A stretch of DNA of 49,510 nt from positions 1 to 49,510 of the forward strand of contig CAJTFE010000037.1 in assembly GCA_910575725.1 (NCBI GenBank), read 5' to 3'. This document shows, piece after piece, positions 8,498 to 17,229 of the stretch (within the stretch, counting starts at the first letter, position 1; every line of letters begins with the position of its first letter). Both the position numbers and the translations under genes were made by a program. Source of the DNA: Clostridia bacterium (GTDB taxonomy: Bacteria > Bacillota > Clostridia > Lachnospirales > Lachnospiraceae). A model generated the notes under the pieces. The model was not told the DNA's origin. It did no database searches and saw only the letters and a program-made list of their open reading frames with translations.

Positions 8498-10402
8498 ATG
8501 GAAGAATACGCAAAAGCCAGAAAGTCAGCACAAAAAGCATACCGTACTGCTCTTTTAAAGGGCAGCTATCCCTACCTGCAGGTTTTGGATGAAATCCTTT
8601 CCTTTACCAAAACCGCCTCAGAGGCAGACCTAGGACTGGTGGAAATCCCACTGGATCAGATTGCAGGAACAAAAACTGCCGGGCGTACCACTGCCTTTGC
8701 CAATAATTTTATGCCCCTTCTTCCGGAGGATACGGAGTTTGCCTCCAAATGGGTCTCCCTTTATCATGCCCACCTGGATGAAGGCATCCGTGATCCCATC
8801 AAGGCCTGCGAGTTTATGAACCGCTTCTATGTGATCGAGGGCAACAAACGGGTCAGCGTATTGAAATATTCCGGAGCCGTCAGCATTTTCGGACAGGTAA
8901 CCCGGATTCTGCCTGCAAAAAACGACTCCCAGGAGGTTCGTATCTACTATGAATTCCTGGATTTCTACAAGCTGACATCCATCAATTATCTCTGGTTCAG
9001 CCAGGAGGGCAGCTTTCCCAGGCTTTTAAAGCTTGTGGGAACGAAGCCCGATCATGTGTGGACAGATGACGAGAAGCTTGACTTCCACTCTGCCTATATT
9101 CATTTTACAGATGTATTTGAGGAAAAAGGGGGGAGGAAGCTGTCTCTTACCCCCGGCGATGCCTTCCTGATTTATCTGGAGATCTATGGATATGAAAATC
9201 TGTGGGAGAAGTCTCACAGCCAGATTCGCAGCGAGATGGCAAAGGTATGGAAGGACTTCCAGCTCTATCCAAAAAAGGTGCCTCTGGAGCTTAGCATGCA
9301 GCCCGGAGCCGAGGCTCAAAAACCGGTGATCAGCCGTCTGATTCCGGTAGTATCCTCCCCTCTGCGGATCGCCTTTCTCCATGACAAGACCATGGAAACC
9401 TCCAGCTGGACCTACGGGCATGAGCTTGGAAGGCAGCATTTAAACCAGGTTTTTGGCAGCGAAATAGAAACGCTGTGTTTTGACAATATCAATACCGAGG
9501 AGCTGGGGCTTAAGACCATCGAGGAGGCCGCCGCCAGGGGATGCAAGGTGATTTTCACCACTACGCCGAAGCTTCTTGGCGCCAGCATCAAGGCCGCCAT
9601 TCATTACCCGGAGATAAAGCTTTTGAACTGCTCCCTTCACACCTACAGCGGACATCTTCGAACCTACTACGGCCGTCTTTATGAGGCAAAGTTTCTGACC
9701 GGAGCTCTGGCCGGAATTCTGACAGACAGTCCTCTTGTGGGGTATCTGGCAGACTATCCCATCTTCGGCATGACGGCCAATATCAACGCCTTTGCCCTGG
9801 GCGTGAAGATGACCAATCCTGAAGCAAGAATACATCTGGAATGGGCCACGGTGAAGGAGCGGAATCCGGATGAAGTATTTCGGGCAAAGGGAATTTCTTA
9901 TATATCCGGACAGGATTTGATTACGCCCCAGTATGCTTCCCGCAAGTTCGGCCTCTATGATATCCGGGACGGTCATATGGTAAATGTGGCTTCTCCCATC
10001 TGGCACTGGGGAAAATTTTATGAGCGGATTGTACGGGATATTCTAAACGGGGCCTGGAAGAAAAAGGAAGCCCAGACAAAGGCCATTCATTATTGGTGGG
10101 GAATTTCCTCCGGAATGATTGACGTCATCTGCTCCAAAAATCTGCCTGCCGGATCCCGGTGGCTTCTGGAGCTGATTAAAAGAGAGATTGCAGATGCCGG
10201 GTACAATCCGTTTTCCGCCTCTCTTACCGCACAGGACGGTACGGTAAAGAATACCGCCGGGAACTGTCTGTCTGCGGAGGAGATCATTACCATGGACTGG
10301 CTTCTGGACAATGTGGAAGGAACGATTCCTTCCTTTGAGGAGCTGGTAGAAGAAGCAAAGCCCATGGTCATACTGCAGGGGATAAAGCCGCCGATGCAGT
10401 AG
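8498..10402 (+). CDS. BMP-type binding protein with ParB-like N-terminal region
   Basis: A 634-residue protein. The last 340 residues (from about 288, PLRIAFLHDK) resemble the basic membrane protein / PnrA family of nucleoside-binding proteins of ABC transporters (GSEIETLCFD, VIFTTTPKLL, LTGALAGIL). Unlike those lipoproteins it has no signal peptide or lipobox. The N-terminal third contains VIEGNKRVSVLKYSG (about 112-126), which looks like the ParB/Srx fold loop. I infer a cytoplasmic sensor or regulator, not a transporter component; no ABC permease or ATPase lies nearby. The start at 8498 has GGAGA 12 bases upstream, slightly far; an ATG at 8465 has no ribosome binding site. Function unknown. 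Confidence 0.7.
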   Translation: MEEYAKARKSAQKAYRTALLKGSYPYLQVLDEILSFTKTASEADLGLVEIPLDQIAGTKTAGRTTAFANNFMPLLPEDTEFASKWVSLYHAHLDEGIRDPIKACEFMNRFYVIEGNKRVSVLKYSGAVSIFGQVTRILPAKNDSQEVRIYYEFLDFYKLTSINYLWFSQEGSFPRLLKLVGTKPDHVWTDDEKLDFHSAYIHFTDVFEEKGGRKLSLTPGDAFLIYLEIYGYENLWEKSHSQIRSEMAKVWKDFQLYPKKVPLELSMQPGAEAQKPVISRLIPVVSSPLRIAFLHDKTMETSSWTYGHELGRQHLNQVFGSEIETLCFDNINTEELGLKTIEEAAARGCKVIFTTTPKLLGASIKAAIHYPEIKLLNCSLHTYSGHLRTYYGRLYEAKFLTGALAGILTDSPLVGYLADYPIFGMTANINAFALGVKMTNPEARIHLEWATVKERNPDEVFRAKGISYISGQDLITPQYASRKFGLYDIRDGHMVNVASPIWHWGKFYERIVRDILNGAWKKKEAQTKAIHYWWGISSGMIDVICSKNLPAGSRWLLELIKREIADAGYNPFSASLTAQDGTVKNTAGNCLSAEEIITMDWLLDNVEGTIPSFEELVEEAKPMVILQGIKPPMQ

Positions 10403-10422
10403 AAAACTTTACCGTACCCACT

Positions 10423-11946
10423 CTACTCTGCCATTGTCAGATAGCTGCTGACACAATACAGCGTCTGCCCGTTATACTCCACCCGGGACCAGCCGTAATC
10501 GGTGTTGATTCCCGTCCGCACAAAGACCTCCCCTGCCTTAACAGTAGCTGCTACTACGGCATCCGGATTGGTGACGCTCGGCAGCATGCGCAGGTTGATC
10601 TCGATCTTCGGCGTCACATACTCCGAAACGCTCTGGAACTTCGTCTTTAGGCCGTCATCCGGCTCCTTAACGGGAGGCCTATAGGACAGATCCGTGGTCA
10701 GATAATTGGATACGGCATAATAGCGCTCTCCGTCTATGATAAGCCTGGACCAGCCGCTGTCGCTGATACCGGTTCTCTGGGCTGTCTCCTGGTTCGCCAG
10801 TTCTCTCAGGACGGTGCTGTCCTCTCCCTGGCTTGGGATATCCCGGAGATTGACCGTTTCCTTGGCTGTTACAGTTTCATCCACCTCTTGAAAATTCATC
10901 AAAGCCTCCGCATCGGCGCCGGCTGTCTCCGGTGTGTCCGGATTCAGGGCGTCTGCGCTGGCCTCGTAGCCGAAATAGGCCACATTAACATCCACCGGCC
11001 TTGAAATTCCGGCAATGGTTCCGTTGTTTGTATACTGCCACATGGCATGAGCTCCGCCGTATCCGGACACAGCCGTATCCGGATAGGGTGCAGCCGGATA
11101 CTGGGATACCCAGATTTTAAACTGCCCCTCCAGACGGGAGGTTTCCCATTTTGCGTCATGCTCCAGCTCGCTTTTTGAGGCATAAAACATCGGCGTGTAG
11201 CCCTGGTTGTAGATTTCCTTTAAAAATGCCTCCGCGCAATCCGTACGCTGGGAAACAGTCAGCCCGTACTGTCTGTTTTCCGGGTTCTCAAAGCCTTCGC
11301 AGTTGTATGCCACCGGATAAGTTACCGCATATTGGGAAATGTAACCGGCCGTCCACCTTGCCTCCTCCTCTGCTTCTTCTTTTGTAAGCGCTGTGGAGAA
11401 AAAATAAGCTCCTATCTGAATCCCATTGGCCGTAGCCTCCTGCATGTTGTACCTTGCGTTGGTATCTTCGCGAATCTCGCCGCCTGCCTGGGTGCGATAG
11501 CCGACTCTTATCATGGCAAACTCAATCCCGGCCTCCGCCACAGCCTTCCAGTCTATGGTTCCCTGAAACCTGGACACATCAATTCCTATGGTCACCTCGT
11601 CTGTCTCCTGGGCATTCTGGGAAAGCAGAACCTTTGTGATCTCCGACTCTGCGCCTGTCTCCTCGCTGATTTGGTTTGTCTCGCTCTGAGGATCTTCCTT
11701 CTCTTCCATGTCTTCCTTCTTTTCCTCCGGCTCCTTCTTTTCCTCCCGGCCTTCCTCTGCCGGATCTTCTTCCCGGGAAATCACTTCCTCATCCGTCTGG
11801 CCCTTCGTGCTGTCCTTTCCGGAAAAAAACAGAAAAAATACGGCAATGGAAAATGCCAGAATCCACAGTGTAAGCAATCCTATCCCCAGAACCAGACGAT
11901 TATTTATTCCTTGTTTTCTACGCCTTTTATGTCGTTTTTCACTCAT
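10423..11946 (-). CDS. Membrane-anchored GH25 muramidase with SH3 repeats
   Basis: A 507-residue cell-wall hydrolase. A basic N-terminus and one membrane segment (about 18-42) are followed by an acidic, Glu/Lys-rich linker (45-115). The glycoside hydrolase 25 domain runs from about 118 to 325 (IGIDVSRFQGTIDW, AMIRVGYR, GAYFFS). Two SH3-like wall-binding repeats follow (about 360-425 and 445-505, each with NLR and GWSR). Asp123 and Glu217 match catalytic acids of the family, but the Asp two residues before the Glu is Asn215 (YNCEGF). The ATG has AAAGGAG upstream. It follows the AraC gene by 31 bases and may be the tail of the TRAP operon. Confidence 0.87.
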   Translation of the reverse strand: MSEKRHKRRRKQGINNRLVLGIGLLTLWILAFSIAVFFLFFSGKDSTKGQTDEEVISREEDPAEEGREEKKEPEEKKEDMEEKEDPQSETNQISEETGAESEITKVLLSQNAQETDEVTIGIDVSRFQGTIDWKAVAEAGIEFAMIRVGYRTQAGGEIREDTNARYNMQEATANGIQIGAYFFSTALTKEEAEEEARWTAGYISQYAVTYPVAYNCEGFENPENRQYGLTVSQRTDCAEAFLKEIYNQGYTPMFYASKSELEHDAKWETSRLEGQFKIWVSQYPAAPYPDTAVSGYGGAHAMWQYTNNGTIAGISRPVDVNVAYFGYEASADALNPDTPETAGADAEALMNFQEVDETVTAKETVNLRDIPSQGEDSTVLRELANQETAQRTGISDSGWSRLIIDGERYYAVSNYLTTDLSYRPPVKEPDDGLKTKFQSVSEYVTPKIEINLRMLPSVTNPDAVVAATVKAGEVFVRTGINTDYGWSRVEYNGQTLYCVSSYLTMAE

Positions 11947-11977
11947 AGCCTCTCCTTTGCATGGACAAGGGCCCGAA

Positions 11978-12889
11978 CTATTTTTTCTGCAGCTTTTTTA
12001 AGTCCTCATTCTCCAAAAGCTCCCTGAGTATCTCTTCATTCTCCCCAGGATCCATTTTGCCGGGCTTCCAGTGTTCCCTGCGGTATTCCTTGGGGGCCAT
12101 TCCCGTGCTACGCTTAAATGCTTTGGAAAAGACAAGCGTATCTCGGTAGCCGCAGGACAGGGCCACTTGCTCCACAGACAGCTTCGTTGCAGAAAGAAGC
12201 TCCTTAGCCCTGGATAAGCGCACCTCTGTGAGAAATTCCTGCGGGGACATATCCAGAGTATTTTTAAAAAGTTTATACAGGTAGCTGCGATCCACGCAGA
12301 GATGGCCGGCAATGTCGGCCACCTTAATGTTGGAGGAATAGCGGTTGCGGATAAAGGTCACCGCCCGTTCCATATAAAAGTTCTCTTTTGAGGGCTCGCT
12401 TCTCCTCCGATCAACAGCATTTTCCGACAAAATCGAAAAAAAGCCGTACAAAAGACTCTGCTGACGGAACCGGCTGGTGACAGAGCCGTCAGAGCAGCCC
12501 ATCATCTCCAGAACCAGACGCTTTAATTCCTGCCCCTTCTGGGAACGGAAGGTAAGCTGACGGCTGTTCAGTCCCAGATCCTCCAGGTATTCCTCTGCCC
12601 GCTTCCCCGAAAATCCAATCCACAGATAGCTCCATGGCTCCTTCCCGTCGGCCTGGTAATAAACAAGGGAATTGGGCTCAATCAGAAAGCCCTCTCCTGC
12701 CTCCAGCTGGAATTTCCGCTCCCCTGTCTGGTAGGTGCCCTTTCCGTCAACAATGTAATGGAGCAGATAATGAGACCGCATAGCCGGGCCGTAGCTGTGA
12801 AGAGGCTCGCACCGGGCATAACCGCAAAAACAGACATAGAGCTCCCGGAATTTTGATTCCGACAGCTCCAGTACAAATGCATTTTCCAT
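11978..12889 (-). CDS. AraC-family transcriptional regulator
   Basis: Encodes 303 residues. The N-terminal half is a cupin-type ligand pocket (HYIVDGKGTY, LEAGEGFLIEPNS, WSYLWIGFSG). The C-terminal half has the two helix-turn-helix motifs of the AraC family (IKVADIAGHLCVDRSYLYKLFK at about 190-211, split here for reading; then VEQVALSCGY and FSKAFKRSTGMAPKEYR). The ATG at 12889 has AAGGAG upstream. It lies 51 bases behind dctM on the same strand, so it may be co-transcribed with the TRAP transporter and respond to its substrate. The cupin type is common among sugar-responsive members, but ligand and targets are not visible. Confidence 0.88.
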   Translation of the reverse strand: MENAFVLELSESKFRELYVCFCGYARCEPLHSYGPAMRSHYLLHYIVDGKGTYQTGERKFQLEAGEGFLIEPNSLVYYQADGKEPWSYLWIGFSGKRAEEYLEDLGLNSRQLTFRSQKGQELKRLVLEMMGCSDGSVTSRFRQQSLLYGFFSILSENAVDRRRSEPSKENFYMERAVTFIRNRYSSNIKVADIAGHLCVDRSYLYKLFKNTLDMSPQEFLTEVRLSRAKELLSATKLSVEQVALSCGYRDTLVFSKAFKRSTGMAPKEYRREHWKPGKMDPGENEEILRELLENEDLKKLQKK

Positions 12890-12940
12890 AGGATACTCCT
12901 TCCCCTGCCCTGCCTATTAGGATGGTTCCGGGAAGCCGAT

Positions 12941-14200
12941 CTACATCAGCCCCGGAAACAGCATAGGCACATACAGAATCAGGAAAAACACAGCAATCAG
13001 CCCCAACAGATAGGGGACTACCGACTTGGCAATCTTCTCAATGGGCAGCCCGGTAATACCAGAAGCCACGAACAGATTGATAGCCACCGGAGGCGTGATC
13101 ATGCCGATGGCAATTCCCACCACAAACACAATGCCAAAGTGTACCAGGCTGATATTCATCGCCTTAACCAGCGGCAGAAATACCGGCGTCAGAATAATGA
13201 TAGCAGACGAGGTCTCCATAAACACACCGGCAATCAAGATGATGACGGCAATCATGAGCATAATCATATAGGGATTGGAGGACACGCCCAGCACAGACCC
13301 CGCGATAGCCTCCGGAATCTTCCAGTTCGCAAGCACCCATCCAAAGGGGCCGCTGCAGGCGATAATAATCATAATGACAGCGGAAGTCTTGGCGCTGCCC
13401 TTCATAATGGTATACAGCTCCTTGGGCCCCATATCCCGATAGACAAATATCGACACCAGGATCGCATAGATCACTGCCACGTCCGCAGCCTCTGAAGGTG
13501 TAAAATACCCGGAAAAAATACCGCCCAGGATAATCAGAGGCATCAGAATCCCCCAGATAGCCTTTAAGAACGTCTTTCCTACATTTTTCAGGGAAAATGC
13601 CGTTCCCTTGGGGTAATTATATTTTGCGGCCTCAAAAAGGGAAATGCCGATGAGAATCACTCCCATCAGTACGCCGGGAACAAAGCCGTTTTTAAACAGG
13701 GTATTGACGCTCTCCTCTGCAATCACCGCATAGAGAACCATGGGAACAGAGGGCGGAATGACAACGCCGATGGTGCCTGCCGCCGCAATCAGCGCTGCGG
13801 AGCGCGCCTCATCGTAGCCTCTCTTTTTCAGCTCCGGAATCAGGGTCGCTCCCACAGCCGCAGTTGTCGCAGCGCCGGAACCGGAGATGGCCGCAAAGAA
13901 CATTCCTGCCAGCACGGCCACGATTGAAAGACCTCCTTTGATCATGCCAAGCATAGCTTCTGCGAATTCCACCAAAACCTTGGAAACCTTTCCTTTTGCC
14001 ATCAAATCCCCGGCAAAAATGAAAAAGGGCACGGCAATCAGCGAAAAGGAATCCGTAGCGGTAAACATCCGCTGCACCATCATCAAAAGGGGAACATCTC
14101 CCTTAGCCATCACCGCAACGGAAGAAAGTGCAATGGAAAATGCTACGGGAACTCCCAAAACGAGGAGCACAATAAATCCTATAAACAGTAAGGCTGCCAT
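12941..14200 (-). CDS. dctM: TRAP transporter large permease DctM
   Basis: Large membrane subunit of a tripartite ATP-independent periplasmic-type transporter, 419 residues with about twelve membrane segments. Family signatures are visible: GSGAATTAAVGATLIPEL and GTIGVVIPPSVPMVLY in the first half, and FSGYFTPSEAADVAVIYA, GVFMETSSAIIILTPVFLP and GMITPPVAINLFVASG in the second. It uses a sodium gradient to move an organic acid delivered by DctP. The start at 14200 is chosen because GGAGG lies just upstream inside dctQ; a longer frame to 14224 overlaps dctQ. The gap to dctQ's stop is one base, so translation is probably coupled. Confidence 0.93.
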   Translation of the reverse strand: MAALLFIGFIVLLVLGVPVAFSIALSSVAVMAKGDVPLLMMVQRMFTATDSFSLIAVPFFIFAGDLMAKGKVSKVLVEFAEAMLGMIKGGLSIVAVLAGMFFAAISGSGAATTAAVGATLIPELKKRGYDEARSAALIAAAGTIGVVIPPSVPMVLYAVIAEESVNTLFKNGFVPGVLMGVILIGISLFEAAKYNYPKGTAFSLKNVGKTFLKAIWGILMPLIILGGIFSGYFTPSEAADVAVIYAILVSIFVYRDMGPKELYTIMKGSAKTSAVIMIIIACSGPFGWVLANWKIPEAIAGSVLGVSSNPYMIMLMIAVIILIAGVFMETSSAIIILTPVFLPLVKAMNISLVHFGIVFVVGIAIGMITPPVAINLFVASGITGLPIEKIAKSVVPYLLGLIAVFFLILYVPMLFPGLM

Positions 14201-14201
14201 T

Positions 14202-14699
14202 TTACGCTTCCTCCTTTCCCACAAGATGCATCACACAGCAAATCACGGCATCCAGTGCATGAAAGAACATAAGACCGCAGCCGATAGGAATGCAGATATA
14301 CACATACCGCATAGGCAGGCGCATAGCAGCAGAAAGCTGGCTTCCCTGTCTGCCGAAGTACTGAATCCCGTAAAATACAACCAGGCCGAACAAAATCATG
14401 CAGAGCACATGAACCACAATCTGCAGAATGTCCTTCGCTTTTCCCGGCAGCACGTCCTGGAGTACAGAAATGGAAATATGGCCGCTATGCTTATACACAC
14501 AGCCTGCTCCAAACAGCGTGCTCCAAATCAGAAGATAGCGGGTCGCCTCCTGGCTCCACGCCAGAGCCGTAAAGAAAACACGGCAGACAATCTGCGCTCC
14601 GGTAATGATCACCATAGCGCCCAGCATAATCACAATCACTGCCTCTGCGATCTTATCCAGAGCATCACTTATCTTGTGAATTCCCCGAACAATCATCAT
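14202..14699 (-). CDS. dctQ: TRAP transporter small permease DctQ
   Basis: Small membrane subunit, 165 residues, four membrane segments (near 15-35, 48-62, 86-106, 130-150). It has the family's ALAWSQEATRYLLIW segment and VYKHSGHISI loop. The start at 14699 follows GGGGGAG (14707-14713) by seven bases; the open frame reaches back to 14780 without a better site. It is the middle gene of dctP-dctQ-dctM. In the family it pairs with DctM and helps dock the loaded binding protein. Confidence 0.9.
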   Translation of the reverse strand: MMIVRGIHKISDALDKIAEAVIVIMLGAMVIITGAQIVCRVFFTALAWSQEATRYLLIWSTLFGAGCVYKHSGHISISVLQDVLPGKAKDILQIVVHVLCMILFGLVVFYGIQYFGRQGSQLSAAMRLPMRYVYICIPIGCGLMFFHALDAVICCVMHLVGKEEA

Positions 14700-14798
14700 A
14701 ATCAAACTCCCCCTTTTCTTGAGCGTTCTCTCACATCTGGCTTTCGGATGCTCCCATTCCCAGGCGGTTCCTTTCTGCATCCTATTGAAAGCTGCTGA

Positions 14799-15884
14799 TT
14801 ACATTCCTGCAATCACTTCCTGGATTCGTGCCACATAATCTGCATACTGCGTATACTTGTCATACACGGGCTGTACGGCTTCCTTGAAAGAGGCAAGATC
14901 CGGATCTTCAATGACTTCCATGCCGTTGTCCTTCATAGCCTGGAGCTGCTCGCTCTCCTGCTCAGCCACCCAGGCGCGCTCAAACTCTGCCGCTTCCTGT
15001 GCTGCATCCAGGAAAATCTGCTGGGTGTCTGCATCCAGATTGTTAAAGAGATCTCCGCTCATGGTAATGATGGCTGTGGAATAGGAATGGCGATCCAGAG
15101 TTACATACTTCTGGGACTCCCACAGCTTATAGGAATGGATTACGTTGATGGGATTCTCCTGTCCGTCTACAGTACCCTGCTGAAGAGCCGTCAGAGCGTC
15201 TGCCCATGCCATAGGGTCCGGGCTTACTCCAAGGGCCTCAAAGCTTGCCTTGTACACATCATTCTCCATCACGCGGACCTTCAGTCCCTCCAGATCGGCG
15301 GCAGTCTGAATCGGCTTCTTGCTGTTGGTCAGATTCCGGAAGCCTCTCTCTGCATAAGCAAGTCCTTTAAGACCGGAGGTCTCCAGCGTGTCAAGAAGCT
15401 CACGGCCGATCTCGCCGTCCAGCACTGCATAAGCCTCCTCATTGCTGGCAAAGAGGTAGGGCATGTCCAGAACGCCCATTGCATCCGAGAAATTGATGAA
15501 GGGGCCGCTGGTGATGATTCCCATGTCCAGGGTTCCGATCTGCATGCTCTCCAGCATGTCACGCTCGCCGCCCAGTGTTCCGTTGGGATAAATCTCAATC
15601 ACATATGCGCCGTTGGTTCTCTCCTCTACCAGCTCCTTAAACTTCTCGGCAGCTACCTGGAAGCTGTCCTGCTCATTTACGGTAGTTCCAAGCTTCAGAA
15701 CAACTGCGTCTGAAGCTGCTGCAGCTTCGTTGTCCGCTCCTGCATCCGAAGCTTCGCTGCTCTCCTCTGTGGAAGGCGCCTCCTGCGTCGGGCTCTCATT
15801 CTTGTCTCCTCCGCCGCAGGCAGTCAGTCCCAGCAGCATCGCTGCGGACAGCGCCAAGGCTGCAAATCTCATACTTTTCTTCAT
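14799..15884 (-). CDS. dctP: TRAP transporter substrate-binding lipoprotein DctP
   Basis: Extracellular solute-binding subunit, 361 residues. The signal peptide ends in a lipobox (GLTAC, Cys23), followed by a Ser/Glu/Ala-rich linker to about residue 60 typical of Gram-positive anchored proteins. The DctP fold follows: IYPNGTLGGERDMLE, DMGIITSGPF, LKVRVMEND (its arginine is the family's carboxylate-binding residue), LTALQQGTVDGQENP. The ligand is thus probably an organic acid. AAGGAGG precedes the ATG. The gene starts about 175 bases after a T-box leader, suggesting control by an uncharged tRNA, possibly tRNA-Ile. An amino-acid-derived 2-oxo acid would fit, but this is inference. Confidence 0.92.
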   Translation of the reverse strand: MKKSMRFAALALSAAMLLGLTACGGGDKNESPTQEAPSTEESSEASDAGADNEAAAASDAVVLKLGTTVNEQDSFQVAAEKFKELVEERTNGAYVIEIYPNGTLGGERDMLESMQIGTLDMGIITSGPFINFSDAMGVLDMPYLFASNEEAYAVLDGEIGRELLDTLETSGLKGLAYAERGFRNLTNSKKPIQTAADLEGLKVRVMENDVYKASFEALGVSPDPMAWADALTALQQGTVDGQENPINVIHSYKLWESQKYVTLDRHSYSTAIITMSGDLFNNLDADTQQIFLDAAQEAAEFERAWVAEQESEQLQAMKDNGMEVIEDPDLASFKEAVQPVYDKYTQYADYVARIQEVIAGM

Positions 15885-16059
15885 AACGATTCTTCCTCCT
15901 TAAAGTAATAAATTAATCTATGTCAACCGCTGCTTTGGGCAGCCGGAATGACCGCATCTTTTTTAACTGCAATCGAGTAAGGGAATGATCTCCTTCCCTG
16001 CCCTCCGCGCGCCCTGTGTGCTGCATAAAGGCTTGTTTCCTCTCCATAAGGCTGTGCAT
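15885..16059 (-). other. Spacer between T-box terminator and dctP
   Basis: About 175 bases between the leader terminator and dctP. A 44-codon open frame ending VDID is present but has no ribosome binding site and no recognisable product. I see no second terminator and no clear promoter, so read-through from the T-box into dctP is possible. The distance is longer than usual for a T-box and its gene. Confidence 0.45.
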
Positions 16060-16097
16060 AAAAAAACGGCTCTTATCTCCAAAGAGACAAAAGCCGT
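16060..16097 (-). terminator. T-box regulated terminator
   Basis: Minus strand ACGGCTTTTGTCTC pairs with GAGATAAGAGCCGT around a short loop and is followed by seven T residues. It directly follows the T-box sequence, as expected for the terminator that competes with the antiterminator. Confidence 0.88.
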
Positions 16098-16345
16098 AAG
16101 CTTCTGCGGTACCACTCTTCTTGCTGTTATACAACAGCCGCTCAGTCTCAACAGCCCAAAGGCTGCATGTAAATGAGGAACACAATAACGGATGTCTGCC
16201 GTTCCGGCCTACACAAAGTCCAAAGTTCTTCAGCCGGACTGCTCAAAGGCGATTTTCCCGAAAATCCAACCGCCGTGTCACACCACCCCACGGCTCTCTG
16301 AAGGTCTCGTCATCGGTACTCTTCCTTGTCAACGCATTTTTATAC
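16060..16345 (-). promoter_or_regulatory. T-box leader, specifier reads AUC (Ile)
   Basis: tRNA-sensing leader on the minus strand. The T-box motif AGTGGTACCGC is at 16106-16116. Stem I can be drawn: AAGG/CCTT below and CCGA/TCGG above an internal loop with AGTA on the 5' side and GAAAATCG on the 3' side. The distal part carries AGAGAG and a CCGTG/CACGG hairpin. In the specifier position (GAA, one base, triplet, purine) the triplet is ATC at 16253-16251, pointing to tRNA-Ile. A stem III-type hairpin (GGCTGTTGTATAACAGC) precedes the T-box. The nearest downstream gene is dctP. Confidence 0.85.
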
Positions 16346-16366
16346 ACCAAATATACAATTTTTCTT

Positions 16367-16395
16367 ATAATATACCCATACTTTTTATTTGTCAA
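16367..16395 (-). promoter_or_regulatory. Promoter of the T-box leader
   Basis: Minus strand TTGACA (16390-16395), a 17-base spacer, then TATTAT (16367-16372). Transcription would start near 16360. The remaining gap 16396-16542 shows no gene or clear hairpin terminator. Confidence 0.8.
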
Positions 16396-16542
16396 CTATT
16401 ATTTTTGCGAACCGTCGTAAGTGAACCTTCGTAAGCCCAAAACAAAATGTGCGGAAACGCCTCCTGGAACAGCAGCGTGTGAACAGCAACAACAAAATCT
16501 CCCAAAAATCTGCGTCTGTAGATAACGGCATGAAAGGAGCTC

Positions 16543-17154
16543 TCAGATGGAAAGCGCCAGTATGATCTCACGTATTACCTGTTCCCGGCTAAGCCCTGGG
16601 TAACGCTCGTCCGGCTTGAAGAAAATCTCTTCTTTCTTCCCGGCTGCCAGAGTGTCTATACATTCCAGGAATTGCGTCAAATCCGTGAAAATATGTACCT
16701 TGGTCTGAGAAATGCCGTTTTGCCCGAGAATCTTATGTATATGCTTTTCCGCCTCTTTCCAGCCGTATGTTTCTGCAGCGCCGGCATAGCCTGCGATCTC
16801 ATTTCCCTTGACTGCAAGGGCTGCTATGGGGTAGGACTTTTCGTAGGTGGTCAGCACCAGCTCGTAGGCAGTCTCCATTCCTTCCTTTCCCTCCATGTGA
16901 GCAGCCAGCTTCCGGTACAGGCTGCCCGGTATGGAGACACGCTTCCAGAACATAAGCACGTTCACCAGCTCCTTGCAGGCAGGAAGGCAGCCTACTACGG
17001 CGATGATGGTAAAGTAGTTCTTTTTTGTCCCCGTAGTCAGATAACCTATTAAGAAAATAGCGGCCGGAAGCAGAAAAAAGAGGATGGTTTTTAACAGTTG
17101 TCTTTTTTTGTGGGCATCGGTGTAGCCATGGACGCCTTTTGGAGCTTTGGTCAT
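16543..17154 (-). CDS. Membrane protein of unknown function
   Basis: Encodes 203 residues. A basic N-terminus (TKAPKGVHGYTDAHKKRQ) leads into two adjacent membrane segments (about 22-40 and 47-62), then a soluble alpha/beta-looking domain of about 130 residues ending in SREQVIREIILALSI. I do not recognise the family. The start at 17154 is preferred since AAGGAA lies just upstream; an ATG at 17202 is possible. It follows the SDR gene by 75 bases on the same strand and may share its transcript. The soluble part probably faces the cytoplasm, by charge. No catalytic motif is evident. Confidence 0.6.
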   Translation of the reverse strand: MTKAPKGVHGYTDAHKKRQLLKTILFFLLPAAIFLIGYLTTGTKKNYFTIIAVVGCLPACKELVNVLMFWKRVSIPGSLYRKLAAHMEGKEGMETAYELVLTTYEKSYPIAALAVKGNEIAGYAGAAETYGWKEAEKHIHKILGQNGISQTKVHIFTDLTQFLECIDTLAAGKKEEIFFKPDERYPGLSREQVIREIILALSI

Positions 17155-17229
17155 GAGGAATTCCTTTCTTTTTCGTAAAACATTCATCCCCTTGTCCGCC
17201 AAGGGTATACAATAGCAATCGGTATAGGC

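Noticed and set aside
15913..16185. 90-residue open frame across the T-box terminator
   Set aside because: It runs through the T-box motif and terminator hairpin and has no ribosome binding site or recognisable product.
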